From NCBI RefSeq assembly GCF_002887815.1, contig NZ_PDHO01000039.1, positions 1 through 33,460 on the forward strand: a stretch of DNA of 33,460 nucleotides, in the 5' to 3' direction. This DNA comes from Mycobacterium sp. ENV421 (GTDB lineage: Bacteria; Actinomycetota; Actinomycetes; Mycobacteriales; Mycobacteriaceae). The position numbers and the translations under genes were made by a program. Shown piece by piece: positions 23,139-31,006 of the stretch (its first letter is position 1; every line of letters begins with the position of its first letter). The notes beneath the pieces were generated by a model. It had not been told where the DNA came from. It ran no database searches and saw only the letters and a program-made list of their open reading frames with translations.

Positions 23139-23382
23139 TGGTCGTGCCTTTCCGGGTGCTGGACGTTAGCCCGCGGCGGCCGCGGAGTCTGGGTGTGCCC
23201 CGAGCGTCGCACTCCACTGGCACCGCAATGGAACCGGGGCGACGGGCCCGACCAATCTCGCCGGAGGCGGCCAAGCAGCCGTCCAGACCCACCGCTGTCC
23301 GTGCAGTCGCACTCGCGGTGCGGCCGGTCACATGAACATCCCGCCGGTGAACCTCGGCGACGGTGCGAGCGCTCAGGGCAGG

Positions 23383-24171
23383 TCATCGCAGGTACAACCG
23401 CACTGTGTCGATCTCTTCGCGGAGCAGGCGGACATCCTCCTGGGTGGGGCGGGCCGTCTCGCAGACGTCGTGGGCGACCGGGATGTCCCAGCCGGTCGCC
23501 GCCTTGACGTCCTCAACCGTCAGCCCCGGATGTACCTCGCTGATGAGCAACTCGCCGAACCTGTCTGGCCGGCGAAGGACCGCCATTGGTGTGATGACGG
23601 CCGACACTCCGTGACCGGGGGGCACCATCCGCACATCCTCGTCGCGTGCGCGCACCGGGCTGGGCGAGGTGCAGAAGTCGAGCCGTTGCGGAAGTGCACC
23701 GGGGTCGTGCCGGCGCAGCACCACGATGCACTCTCCGGCGTTGGGCATGATCTCGGCGGCGCCGCCGGCACCGGGCAGGCGCACGGCCGGTTTTTCCCAG
23801 TCGCCGATGATGCTGGTATTGAGGCTGCCCCAGCGATCCACCTGGGCGGCGCCGAGGAAGCCGACGTCGATGTGGCCGCCCTGCAGCACGTAGCCGAAGA
23901 GGGCGTGCATGCTGATCACGGCCTCGGCGCCGGAGACAAGGACGGAATCGGCGATGCCCTCGGCCAGTCCCTCGGGGTGCGCGCCGCACACGCCGGACTC
24001 GTACACCAACTCCAGGTCGGGGTTGATCGTGCGCTGCGCCAGGTCGACGGCAAGGGTCGGCAGCCCCACGCCTGCGAACACCCGGGTCTTCCCGACCAAC
24101 TGGCGCGCCGCGACGGTGGCGAGGAACTCGGTGCTCGATGGTGCGACGTCAGACGTGGGCGCAGCCGTCAT
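23383..24171 (-). CDS. CoA-transferase subunit B (glutaconate CoA-transferase type)
   Basis: 262-residue beta chain of a two-subunit class I CoA-transferase. The ATG at 24171 sits behind GGAGG and overlaps the alpha stop by four bases; the longer frame to 24321 lies inside the alpha gene. TEFLATVAARQLVGKTRVFA and GVGLPTLAVDLAQ form the first part, then LVYESGVCGAHP with the presumed catalytic Glu58. GGHIDVGFLGAAQVDRWGSL, GAGGAAEIMP and PGLTVEDVKAATGWDIPVA follow. Family knowledge: the acyl-CoA forms a glutamyl-CoA intermediate; IpdB of sterol ring degradation is a relative that acts as a hydrolase. Substrate unknown. Confidence 0.9.
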   Translation of the reverse strand: MTAAPTSDVAPSSTEFLATVAARQLVGKTRVFAGVGLPTLAVDLAQRTINPDLELVYESGVCGAHPEGLAEGIADSVLVSGAEAVISMHALFGYVLQGGHIDVGFLGAAQVDRWGSLNTSIIGDWEKPAVRLPGAGGAAEIMPNAGECIVVLRRHDPGALPQRLDFCTSPSPVRARDEDVRMVPPGHGVSAVITPMAVLRRPDRFGELLISEVHPGLTVEDVKAATGWDIPVAHDVCETARPTQEDVRLLREEIDTVRLYLR

Positions 24172-25112
24172 GAATCCTCCAAGACGCCGGAAGCCCGGCG
24201 GCCGAAGTTGACCGGCCGCGACATGCGCTCGAGGACCTGCAGGCCGGCCCAGCGATCCTGCCCGAGGTGGTTGAGATACGCCCCCCGGTCGGGCATTCCG
24301 TAGACCCACTCCGCGAGCCACGAGAGGACCGCGGCGCGGTCACGGCTGATCGGCGTCCACTCGCGGTAGAAGGCGTTGTCGCGATCGTAGAAGCCCTGGC
24401 TGTAGGAGGGGTGCGCACCTCCTGGGCAGCCGACGACCGCGGTGACGGCGTGCGCGGGGATGACGGTGCGGTTCGGATCCGACCTGATTATCTCGGTGTC
24501 GACGATCTCCTCGACGGTGACGATCACGGTGCGCGCGGCGTAGGCGGCCTCCTGCTGGGCCCCCACGATGCCCCACATCTGAACGTTGCCGCAGCGGTCG
24601 GCACGCTGGGCATGCACGATCGTGACGTCCGGCCGGAGCGGGGGCACGACGTAGACGTCGGGTCCACCGTAGGGGTCGCCAACCTTGCGGATGGCGGTGT
24701 TGAGCTTCGGCAGGTCGCTGCCGGCGTAGGACAGCAAAGGAAAAAACGGCAGGCGGGCGGCGCCCGCTTGGTAGCGGCAGACCATCCCGTAGTGGCTGTA
24801 CTCCTCGACCTCGAGGGGTCTCGGGTCGGCCCGCTCGATGCGCCGGCGCACTTCGTGCAGGGAGCCGGCGGAACCGCTTGCGAAGAAGGAGGCGACCAGC
24901 CGGCTAACGCAGCCGGCCGCGATCACCTGGTCGGCCAACAGATCGGGCGTCATCCTGCAGAGCGTGAGCTCCCGGCGACCTTGGCGGATGATCTCATGGG
25001 CCGCCGCGAACGGGATCAAATGGCCGAAACCCTCCATGGCGATGACCATGCCGTCGGCCACGTGCGCGGCGACCGCCGACGCGAGGTCGGTGACCTTGTC
25101 GGTTGTGGTCAT
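24168..25112 (-). CDS. CoA-transferase subunit A (glutaconate CoA-transferase type)
   Basis: 314-residue alpha chain. The ATG at 25112 has AGGGAG five bases upstream; the longer frame to 25256 covers promoter sequence. Blocks: KVTDLASAVAAHVADGMVIA, EGFGHLIPFAAAHEI, TLCRMTPDLLADQVIAAG, the PFFPLLSYAGSDLP segment, DVYVVPPLRPDVTIVHAQRA, GNVQMWGIVGAQQEAAYAA and VVGCPGGAHPSYSQGFYDRD. The last part is the PGGAHPS signature of GctA/IpdA-type chains. It is first in an operon with subunit B, downstream of a LysR gene on the same strand, with 168 bases between. The protein is longer than Mtb IpdA as I remember it, so it is probably a different substrate class. Confidence 0.9.
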   Translation of the reverse strand: MTTTDKVTDLASAVAAHVADGMVIAMEGFGHLIPFAAAHEIIRQGRRELTLCRMTPDLLADQVIAAGCVSRLVASFFASGSAGSLHEVRRRIERADPRPLEVEEYSHYGMVCRYQAGAARLPFFPLLSYAGSDLPKLNTAIRKVGDPYGGPDVYVVPPLRPDVTIVHAQRADRCGNVQMWGIVGAQQEAAYAARTVIVTVEEIVDTEIIRSDPNRTVIPAHAVTAVVGCPGGAHPSYSQGFYDRDNAFYREWTPISRDRAAVLSWLAEWVYGMPDRGAYLNHLGQDRWAGLQVLERMSRPVNFGRRASGVLEDS

Positions 25113-25212
25113 ACGGGCTCCCTGACGAACTCGGGTGGCGGCGAAAGCGATTTTCAGCGTCCCCGATGTCCAGGGCAGAACTCCAATACTTCTTGGGTCG
25201 TCGATTCGTACA

Positions 25213-25230
25213 CCTACTGGTATCAATAGG
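25213..25230. promoter_or_regulatory. Operator-like palindrome CCTACTGGTATCAATAGG
   Basis: An 18-bp inverted repeat with seven of nine base pairs matching, located 101-118 bases upstream of the CoA-transferase operon start and 3' of the LysR gene. Position and length fit a LysR-type activation site, although it lacks a clean T-N11-A core. It may serve the LysR product or another regulator. Confidence 0.4.
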
Positions 25231-25280
25231 CCACAACACATATCCGACGCAGGCAAAACGCGGGCGCGGCCGGCGACGAG

Positions 25281-26195
25281 TCAGTTCACTCCGTTTGGCA
25301 GGTCGGGAGTGGGCAGCGCTTCTTCCGAGGCACGCAGGACCTCCCGCAACGCCGGGTTGGTGTCGCCCTCTCGCCAGGCGAGCCTGGAGTATGTCGGCGT
25401 CCGGCCCTCCTCCAACGCAACCACGGCGATGCCGTCCTGGATCACGTTGGCGACTGCGACGTCGACGGTGAAGGTGATTCCGACACCGGCCGCCACCAGC
25501 GCCATCACGGTCCAGGAGTCCGGGGCGGCCTGCACGATGTTCGGCGGGTAGCCGGCGTCGTGGGCCGCGCGGGTGAACGCGTCGTGCAGGCTGGATCCGG
25601 GGTCGGCCGGTAGCGCGACGAATGCCTCGTCGCGGCACTCCGCCATGCTCACCAGGTTTCGCCCGGCAAGCCGATGCCCCTTCGGGACCACGAGCACGTA
25701 GTGCTCCACGGTGACGATCCGGTGCGAGATCGCCGACGGTTCCACGGTCCAGCGCACGATCGCGAGGTCGAGACTCCCGTCGATCACTGAACGCAGCCCC
25801 TCGGCGGCATACGTGGTGCTCTGCAGGCTCAACTCGATGCCGGGGTGGCGCTCGCGAACGAGCCGGCCAAGCTGACCCACCAGGAGGTGCGACGACGGCC
25901 CGGCGAAGCCCATTCGTACGCGCCCGGTCTCACCGCGGCCCGCCGACTGCACGGCGCGCCGCGCCACACGGCAGCTCTCGAGTACCTGCCGCGCAGGATC
26001 GAGCAGGGCCTCGCCGGCACTGGTGAGCCGCACGCTGCGGGTCGTGCGCTCAAAGAGGTGGGCGCCCAGGTCGCGCTCCAATTGTTTGACGGTGCGGCTC
26101 AACGGGGGCTGGGCGACATGTAATCGTTCGGCCGCCCGGCCGAAGTGCAGTTCCTCGGCGACCGCGAGGAAGGCCTCGATGTGGTGCAGCTCCAT
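25281..26195 (-). CDS. LysR-family transcriptional regulator
   Basis: 304-residue LysR regulator. The ATG at 26195 is chosen because the family N-terminus begins there (MELHHIEAFLAVAEELHFGR); the frame extends to 26462 without further similarity. The winged HTH spans residues 16-50: AAERLHVAQPPLSRTVKQLE then RDLGAHLFERTTRSVRLTSA. The effector domain starts near 90 (GRVRMGFAGPSSHLLVGQLG) and shows FVALPADPGSSLHD and VAAGVGITFTVD. Effector unknown; relatives respond to aromatic or muconate-like acids. It lies upstream of, and on the same strand as, the CoA-transferase genes, which are the likely targets, and has a 12-bp palindrome in its own leader. Confidence 0.92.
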   Translation of the reverse strand: MELHHIEAFLAVAEELHFGRAAERLHVAQPPLSRTVKQLERDLGAHLFERTTRSVRLTSAGEALLDPARQVLESCRVARRAVQSAGRGETGRVRMGFAGPSSHLLVGQLGRLVRERHPGIELSLQSTTYAAEGLRSVIDGSLDLAIVRWTVEPSAISHRIVTVEHYVLVVPKGHRLAGRNLVSMAECRDEAFVALPADPGSSLHDAFTRAAHDAGYPPNIVQAAPDSWTVMALVAAGVGITFTVDVAVANVIQDGIAVVALEEGRTPTYSRLAWREGDTNPALREVLRASEEALPTPDLPNGVN

Positions 26196-26230
26196 TACCC
26201 GCAACTCTTGCACAAATCGCAACAATGCAT

Positions 26231-26242
26231 ACTCAATTGAGT
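26231..26242. promoter_or_regulatory. Perfect palindrome ACTCAATTGAGT upstream of LysR gene
   Basis: A perfect 12-bp palindrome lies 36-47 bases upstream of the LysR start, in an AT-rich 97-base spacer after the GAF/Fis regulator gene. It is well placed for autoregulation of the LysR gene. It does not match the palindrome upstream of the CoA-transferase genes, so one protein binding both is not supported by sequence. Confidence 0.45.
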
Positions 26243-26292
26243 CTTGAGAGCGCAAAAGACGATTGGTAATCCTCGGAGCACGCCTGCGATCG

Positions 26293-28101
26293 TCAGCGAC
26301 CGCTCGTGGTGGTGAACATGTGGTCGGGGCAGTCGATGTGGAGGGTACGGATCTTGCGGTACAGCGTGGTTCGCCCGATTCCAAGTAGTGCCGCCGCCTT
26401 GGAGCGATTGCCATTGGCTTCCTGGACGGCGGCAAGGATTGCGTCGCGTTCGGCCTTCTCAAAGCCGGTCAGCTGGCGGTTGTACGCCACGTCCCGCAGA
26501 CTCAGGGGCAGATTCTCAAGTTGGACAAGCCATCCCGGTCTGGTCGCCGCAACGTCGACCATCGCCTGGCGAAGCTCTCTGATGTTTCCCGGCCACGGGC
26601 AGGCCATCAGCGCCTGTCGGGGGGCGGATGCCAAGGTGGTGCCGGGCCGGATTCCGTCCAGGCCCGCCAGGATCGCCTCGGCGATCGCGGGTATGTGCTC
26701 CTTCATGTCGCACAGGTTAGGCAGGGTGACGACGGTCGCCGCGCCCTTGACCAGTTCGGCGACCTGATCGCTCGCCGCTCGCAGGTCAACGGTCAGCAAC
26801 AGCCGACCCGTCTCGCCGCCGGCTGCGTTGGTCATCGCGGTCAGCGCCTTGACCTTGGCGACCGACGCAGGGTCCAGCAGTTCCAGGTGACGCACGATGA
26901 CCTGGCCGCCGCGCGACAGCACATCGGTCGCCTGCGCGAACCAGGTATCGCGGTCGGCCGCGAATGCTGCGACGTCGACCACCCGCGTGGGGCGCTGCGG
27001 GGTGGCTTCGGTGATTGTTCGGGACAGGTGGTACTTCCCGGTGCCGGCCCGACCGTCGATCGCGATCGACCTTGAAACCCGTAGCGCGTACCGCAGCCGC
27101 TCATCGATCGCCGGCAACGGATGCAGGCACCTGCCCGCCTCCGGTTCACGTCGGCGAGTTGTCAGTCTCGCTTTCGAATCTTGTCTGAACTCCAGTCGGT
27201 AGGCATGTCCGGTGGGATCGCTGAGCCGCTCGGCTACCGCGAGCACGCGTCCGCAGGGCAGGTCGAGTTCGATGGTCCGCGGCTCGCTGCCCCAGGATTG
27301 GCTCGTCACGGCCTCCCACAGCAATGGGTGGTGCTCGGGTGTGACGAACTGAAGGCCGGCGGTGTTGGAAACGACCCCTTCCGGGGTCAGGACAACCATC
27401 GGCGCCCGCCCCGTCGTGCCCGATCTAGTGTTCAGCGCGGCGAAAAGGGCCCTGTTGCGCCCGCCGTCGAGGTCGGCCAGCACCTCTTCGATTTGCCGCG
27501 CCGCGTTTACCGCCAGCGTCAGCATCATCGGGTTGGTGGCCTCAACCGAGCAGGTCAGGGCGATCGAGCCGAGGACGCGACCGGCCGAAGCCATGCGGAT
27601 CGGGGCACCCGCGCAAGTCAGCGGCTCCAGCAGCTCGTTGAAATGCTCGCCTCCGCGGATGAACAGCGGGGTCTTCTCCTCCAGGACCGTACCGATGCCG
27701 TTGGTTCCCACGGCACACTCGGAGAAGTCGAAACCCTCTGCGGCACAAGAGCCGTCGAGCTTCCTTCGCTGCAGATTGCCGGCCGCCCGGCGGGACAGTA
27801 TCCGCCCCTTGTGGTCGCTGAGAAAGACCGCCACACCGAGCCCGTCCAGGTCGGCCTGCAGACGATCCAGCACGGGATCGGCAGACCGGCACAGCAGCTC
27901 GGAACGTCCGTGATCGTCGAGATGCTGAAACGCGATCCGGCCCGTGGGTACGCCCTGGCTGGCCGAGCGCCGCCAGCTGCGCATGATCGATTCCGGGACC
28001 GTGCCCGAAACATCGACGTGGTGCTGCACGCCTCGATCCAGCAGCAGTTCGCGGGCCGCTCGCAAGCGGTCCAGCTCTATGCCGCTGAAAGGCGTCTCCA
28101 T
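26293..28101 (-). CDS. GAF-domain, Fis-type transcriptional activator lacking sigma-54 motifs
   Basis: 602-residue regulator with AcoR-like layout. The ATG at 28101 follows GGAGG by four bases; the frame to 28266 has no homology. Residues 75-210 form a GAF sensor (FSECAVGTNGIGTVLEEKTP, GEHFNELLEPLTCAGAPI). A shrunken AAA+ region (about 340-540) keeps a Walker A-like GRAGTGKY (350-357) and the WPGNIREL segment (503-510). However, it has no GAFTGA loop, and the Walker B acids are replaced (VIVRHLELLD). The C-terminus is a Fis HTH: ANGNRSKAAALLGIGRTTLYRKI. Mycobacteria lack sigma-54, so this cannot work as a classical enhancer-binding protein. MimR-type actinobacterial activators are the nearest known relatives. 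Divergent from the esterase/BVMO operon, which it probably activates in response to a substrate. Confidence 0.88.
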   Translation of the reverse strand: METPFSGIELDRLRAARELLLDRGVQHHVDVSGTVPESIMRSWRRSASQGVPTGRIAFQHLDDHGRSELLCRSADPVLDRLQADLDGLGVAVFLSDHKGRILSRRAAGNLQRRKLDGSCAAEGFDFSECAVGTNGIGTVLEEKTPLFIRGGEHFNELLEPLTCAGAPIRMASAGRVLGSIALTCSVEATNPMMLTLAVNAARQIEEVLADLDGGRNRALFAALNTRSGTTGRAPMVVLTPEGVVSNTAGLQFVTPEHHPLLWEAVTSQSWGSEPRTIELDLPCGRVLAVAERLSDPTGHAYRLEFRQDSKARLTTRRREPEAGRCLHPLPAIDERLRYALRVSRSIAIDGRAGTGKYHLSRTITEATPQRPTRVVDVAAFAADRDTWFAQATDVLSRGGQVIVRHLELLDPASVAKVKALTAMTNAAGGETGRLLLTVDLRAASDQVAELVKGAATVVTLPNLCDMKEHIPAIAEAILAGLDGIRPGTTLASAPRQALMACPWPGNIRELRQAMVDVAATRPGWLVQLENLPLSLRDVAYNRQLTGFEKAERDAILAAVQEANGNRSKAAALLGIGRTTLYRKIRTLHIDCPDHMFTTTSGR

Positions 28102-28269
28102 CGTGCCTCCGGGGAACTCACGCGACCCGTTCCCGGGCGTGTCGGGCCGACGCGTCCGCGACAGCGTCGGGACCGAGCCTACCGCCGAGGACGGCGGTCT
28201 CGGGCGGACTTTCGGCCGCGCGCCGGGGTTCGGCGGCTGTTCAGGGCCGAGGCGCGGGCCCGCCACTGG

Positions 28270-28346
28270 TGTTTCAAATCGGAACAGTCATCGGTGGTCC
28301 GCCGCTCACACACTGTCCGTCAACGGGTTGTCCACATCACAATCCC
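28270..28346. promoter_or_regulatory. Intergenic region with two dyads, upstream of esterase/BVMO operon
   Basis: The 275-base divergent spacer contains TGTT-N9-AACA (28270-28286) and GGGTTGT-N7-ACAATCCC (28325-28346, one unpaired base). The second lies about 30 bases before the esterase GTG. They are candidate binding sites for the divergent Fis-type regulator. The two dyads differ from each other, and no sigma-54 -24/-12 element was seen. Exact promoters are not assigned. Confidence 0.3.
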
Positions 28347-28376
28347 GAGGCACCTGTGACCTGAAAGGCAACGCTT

Positions 28377-29276
28377 GTGACCGTCTCCGCCGAGGCCGAC
28401 TTTCTCGAGACGCTCTACCGGGACTGGAGCAACCGGATGGCAGCCGACCCACAGATGTCCATTGCGATGCTGCGCAGCATGTTCGACGAGTGGCACCGGG
28501 CGACCAAGGAGCCCGAGGCCGTCACGTACCGGTCGGACATTGTCGCCGGCGTCGAGGGTATCTGGGCATTGCCGCTCGGCGCGGACACTTCGACGGTGAT
28601 CCTGTACACCCACGGCGGCGGCTTCGCAGCCGGATCTGCGGCCAGCCACCGCAAGCTCGCCGGACACCTGGCCACCGCGCTCGGGACGGCAGCGTTCGTC
28701 ATCGACTACCGGCGAGCGCCCGAGCATCCATTCCCGGCGCAGATCGAGGACGCCACGGCGGTGTACCGCGCGCTGCTGGACAGCGGCGTCGCGCCCGAGA
28801 GCATCGTCACCGCCGGAGACTCCGCCGGCGGCAACCTGGCCATCGCCATGGTGCTCGCGCTCCGCGACGACGGCACGCCGCTGCCCGGCGCGGTGATCGC
28901 CCTCTCGCCCTGGCTCGACATGGAGTTCGCCGGTGAAAGCCTGGACACCAACGCGGCCACCGACGGCCTGGTCAGCCGGCAGGTCCTCGAGGGGATGTCG
29001 GCGATGTTCCTCGGCGAGACCGGCAAGCCGGACGATCCGCACGTCAACCCGTTGTACGCCGACTACGCCGGGTTCCCGCGGCTCTACATCAGCGCCGGCT
29101 CGGTGGAGACGCTGCGAGACGACGCGACCCGGCTGGCCGATCGCGCTACGGCGGCGGGCGTCGAGGTGACGCTGTCGGTGGTCGACGGCATGCAACACGT
29201 GTTTCCTTTCCTCGCCGGCCGCGCCCCGGAGGCAGACGCCGAGGTCGTCCGGATCGGCAGTTGGTACCGCCGCTGA
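28377..29276 (+). CDS. Alpha/beta-hydrolase esterase (HSL family, LipR-like)
   Basis: Serine esterase of 299 residues; GTG at 28377 with AAAGG nine bases upstream. HSL-family oxyanion motif HGGGFAAGS (from 79), nucleophile Ser149 in GDSAGGN, and catalytic His274 in GMQHVF. The acid position in the S-x-E-x-LRDD segment is Glu244 where most relatives have Asp. No signal peptide, so cytoplasmic. It is the first gene of an operon with a Baeyer-Villiger monooxygenase, and its natural job would be to hydrolyse the ester or lactone that enzyme makes, as AcmB does after AcmA in ketone-using Gordonia and as LipR is placed beside MymA in M. tuberculosis. Confidence 0.92.
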   Translation: MTVSAEADFLETLYRDWSNRMAADPQMSIAMLRSMFDEWHRATKEPEAVTYRSDIVAGVEGIWALPLGADTSTVILYTHGGGFAAGSAASHRKLAGHLATALGTAAFVIDYRRAPEHPFPAQIEDATAVYRALLDSGVAPESIVTAGDSAGGNLAIAMVLALRDDGTPLPGAVIALSPWLDMEFAGESLDTNAATDGLVSRQVLEGMSAMFLGETGKPDDPHVNPLYADYAGFPRLYISAGSVETLRDDATRLADRATAAGVEVTLSVVDGMQHVFPFLAGRAPEADAEVVRIGSWYRR

Positions 29277-29341
29277 CCCTCCCGGCGGACCGACTCGAAC
29301 GGACACACTCGGGCTCGAAGTAAACAGAAGGAACCAACGAT

Positions 29342-30931
29342 ATGACCACTCACCACGACGCGATCGTGATCGGCGCGGGCTTCGGCGGGATGTATGCCCT
29401 CAAGAAGCTGCGGGACCAACACGGCTTGAACGTGCGGCTCTTCGACAAGGCCAGCGGTGTGGGCGGCACCTGGTACTGGAATCGCTACCCCGGCGCGCTG
29501 TCGGATACCGAGACGTTCGTGTACAGCTACTCGTGCGACAAAGACTTGTTACAGGAGTGGGACTTCGACAGCCGCTACGTCACCCAGCCGCAAATCCTGC
29601 GCTATCTCGAGCATGTCGCCGACCGCTGGAACCTGCGGCCCGACATGCAGCTCAACACCGCCGTCGTGGCGGCGCATTTCCACGAAAGCGACAACCGCTG
29701 GCACGTCAGGATCGACACCGGCGAAATGCACACCGCGAAATACCTGGTCACAGCGGTGGGGCTGCTGTCGGCCACCAACCTCCCCGACCTCAAGGGCATC
29801 GACACCTTCAACGGCGTCTACGTGCACACCGGCGAGTGGCCGGCCGACCTCGAGCTGGCCGGCAAGCGGGTGGGTGTGATCGGGAACGGATCCACCGGGG
29901 TCCAGGTCATCACCGCGATCGCGCCCGAGGTCGACCATCTGACCGTGTTCCAGCGCTCGGCCCAGTACACGGTCCCTGTGGGCAACGGACCGGTCTCCAA
30001 GGACTATGTCGCAGACGTCAAGGAAAACTACGACGCCATTTGGGAGCAGGTGTGCAACTCGGTCGTCGCCTTCGGCTTCGAGGAGAGCACCAGACCTTTC
30101 GAATCGGTGTCGCCGGAAGAGGGGCAGGCGATCTTCCAGCGAGCGTGGGACAACGGTGGCGGCTTCCGGTTCATGTTCCAGACCTTCTCCGACATCGCCA
30201 CCAACGAGGTCGCGAACAAAGCCGCACAGGACTTCATCAAGGGCAAGATCGCTGAGATCGTCACGGACCCGGAGACGGCCCGCAAGCTCATGCCGAAGGA
30301 TCTCTACGCCAAGCGGCCGCTGTGCGACAGCGGGTACTACGCAACCTTCAACCGTGACAACGTCGAACTCGTTGACATCAAGGAGAATCCGATCGCCGAG
30401 GTCACGCCCGCCGGCGTCAGGACCGTCGACGGGGTGGAGCACGAGCTCGACGTGTTGGTCTTCGCCACCGGGTTCGATGCGGTCGACGGCAACTACAAGC
30501 GCTTCGACCTGCGCGGCCGCAACGGTGTCACGATGGCCGACCAATGGAAGAACGGACCGTCGAGCTATCTGGGGATGGCTGTCGCCAACTTCCCGAACAT
30601 GTTCATGGTGCTCGGGCCCAACGGTCCCTTCACCAACCTGCCGCCGTCGATCGAGACACAGGTGGAGTGGTCCACCGACCTGATCGAGCACATGGAGCAG
30701 ACCGGTTTCTCCGCCGTGGAGCCGACCGCCCAGGCCGAGCTGGACTGGACCGCCACCTGCCGCGAGATCGCTGCCGCGACGCTGTTCCCGAAGGCCCAGT
30801 CGTGGATCTTCGGCGCCAACATTCCCGGCAAGCCGAACACGGTCTACTTCTACCTCGCCGGTCTGGGTGCCTACCGCAACGTGCTCTCGGAGTGTAAAGA
30901 CGCCGGCTACAAGGGTTTTCAGTTCAGCTGA
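29342..30931 (+). CDS. Baeyer-Villiger monooxygenase (FAD/NADPH)
   Basis: Class I Baeyer-Villiger monooxygenase, 529 residues; inserts one oxygen of O2 next to a ketone carbonyl to give an ester or lactone. ATG at 29342 with AGAAGGAA upstream. First Rossmann motif GAGFGG (11-16), the GGTWYWNRYPGALSDTE segment (41-57), the diagnostic FNGVYVHTGEWP fingerprint FxGxxxHxxxWP (156-167), second Rossmann GNGSTG (181-186), and FATGFDAVDGNY late in the protein. Size and the WYWNRYPGA..D block are of cyclohexanone-monooxygenase type rather than EtaA/MymA type. Located between the esterase and an aldehyde dehydrogenase. Likely substrate is a cyclic or linear ketone; not determinable further. Confidence 0.94.
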   Translation: MTTHHDAIVIGAGFGGMYALKKLRDQHGLNVRLFDKASGVGGTWYWNRYPGALSDTETFVYSYSCDKDLLQEWDFDSRYVTQPQILRYLEHVADRWNLRPDMQLNTAVVAAHFHESDNRWHVRIDTGEMHTAKYLVTAVGLLSATNLPDLKGIDTFNGVYVHTGEWPADLELAGKRVGVIGNGSTGVQVITAIAPEVDHLTVFQRSAQYTVPVGNGPVSKDYVADVKENYDAIWEQVCNSVVAFGFEESTRPFESVSPEEGQAIFQRAWDNGGGFRFMFQTFSDIATNEVANKAAQDFIKGKIAEIVTDPETARKLMPKDLYAKRPLCDSGYYATFNRDNVELVDIKENPIAEVTPAGVRTVDGVEHELDVLVFATGFDAVDGNYKRFDLRGRNGVTMADQWKNGPSSYLGMAVANFPNMFMVLGPNGPFTNLPPSIETQVEWSTDLIEHMEQTGFSAVEPTAQAELDWTATCREIAAATLFPKAQSWIFGANIPGKPNTVYFYLAGLGAYRNVLSECKDAGYKGFQFS

Positions 30932-31006
30932 GCGGACCGCAATCGCGCAGCGGAGCGGTCTGGCAAGCAGCGATCATCGTCGACTCCCACGAAAGGAGAG
31001 GTTCCG

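Noticed and set aside
23320..23382. Leftward text PSPRFTGGMFM before the thiolase, resembling an SDR C-terminus
   Set aside because: Only about five residues fit and nothing upstream supports an SDR; too short to call a remnant.
21849..23507. Rightward 552-codon frame opposite the second thiolase
   Set aside because: Antisense to an intact thiolase with all catalytic motifs; long antisense frames are common at this GC content.
27121..28359. Rightward 412-codon frame opposite the GAF/Fis regulator
   Set aside because: No recognisable domain; the leftward frame has GAF, AAA-like and Fis HTH segments.
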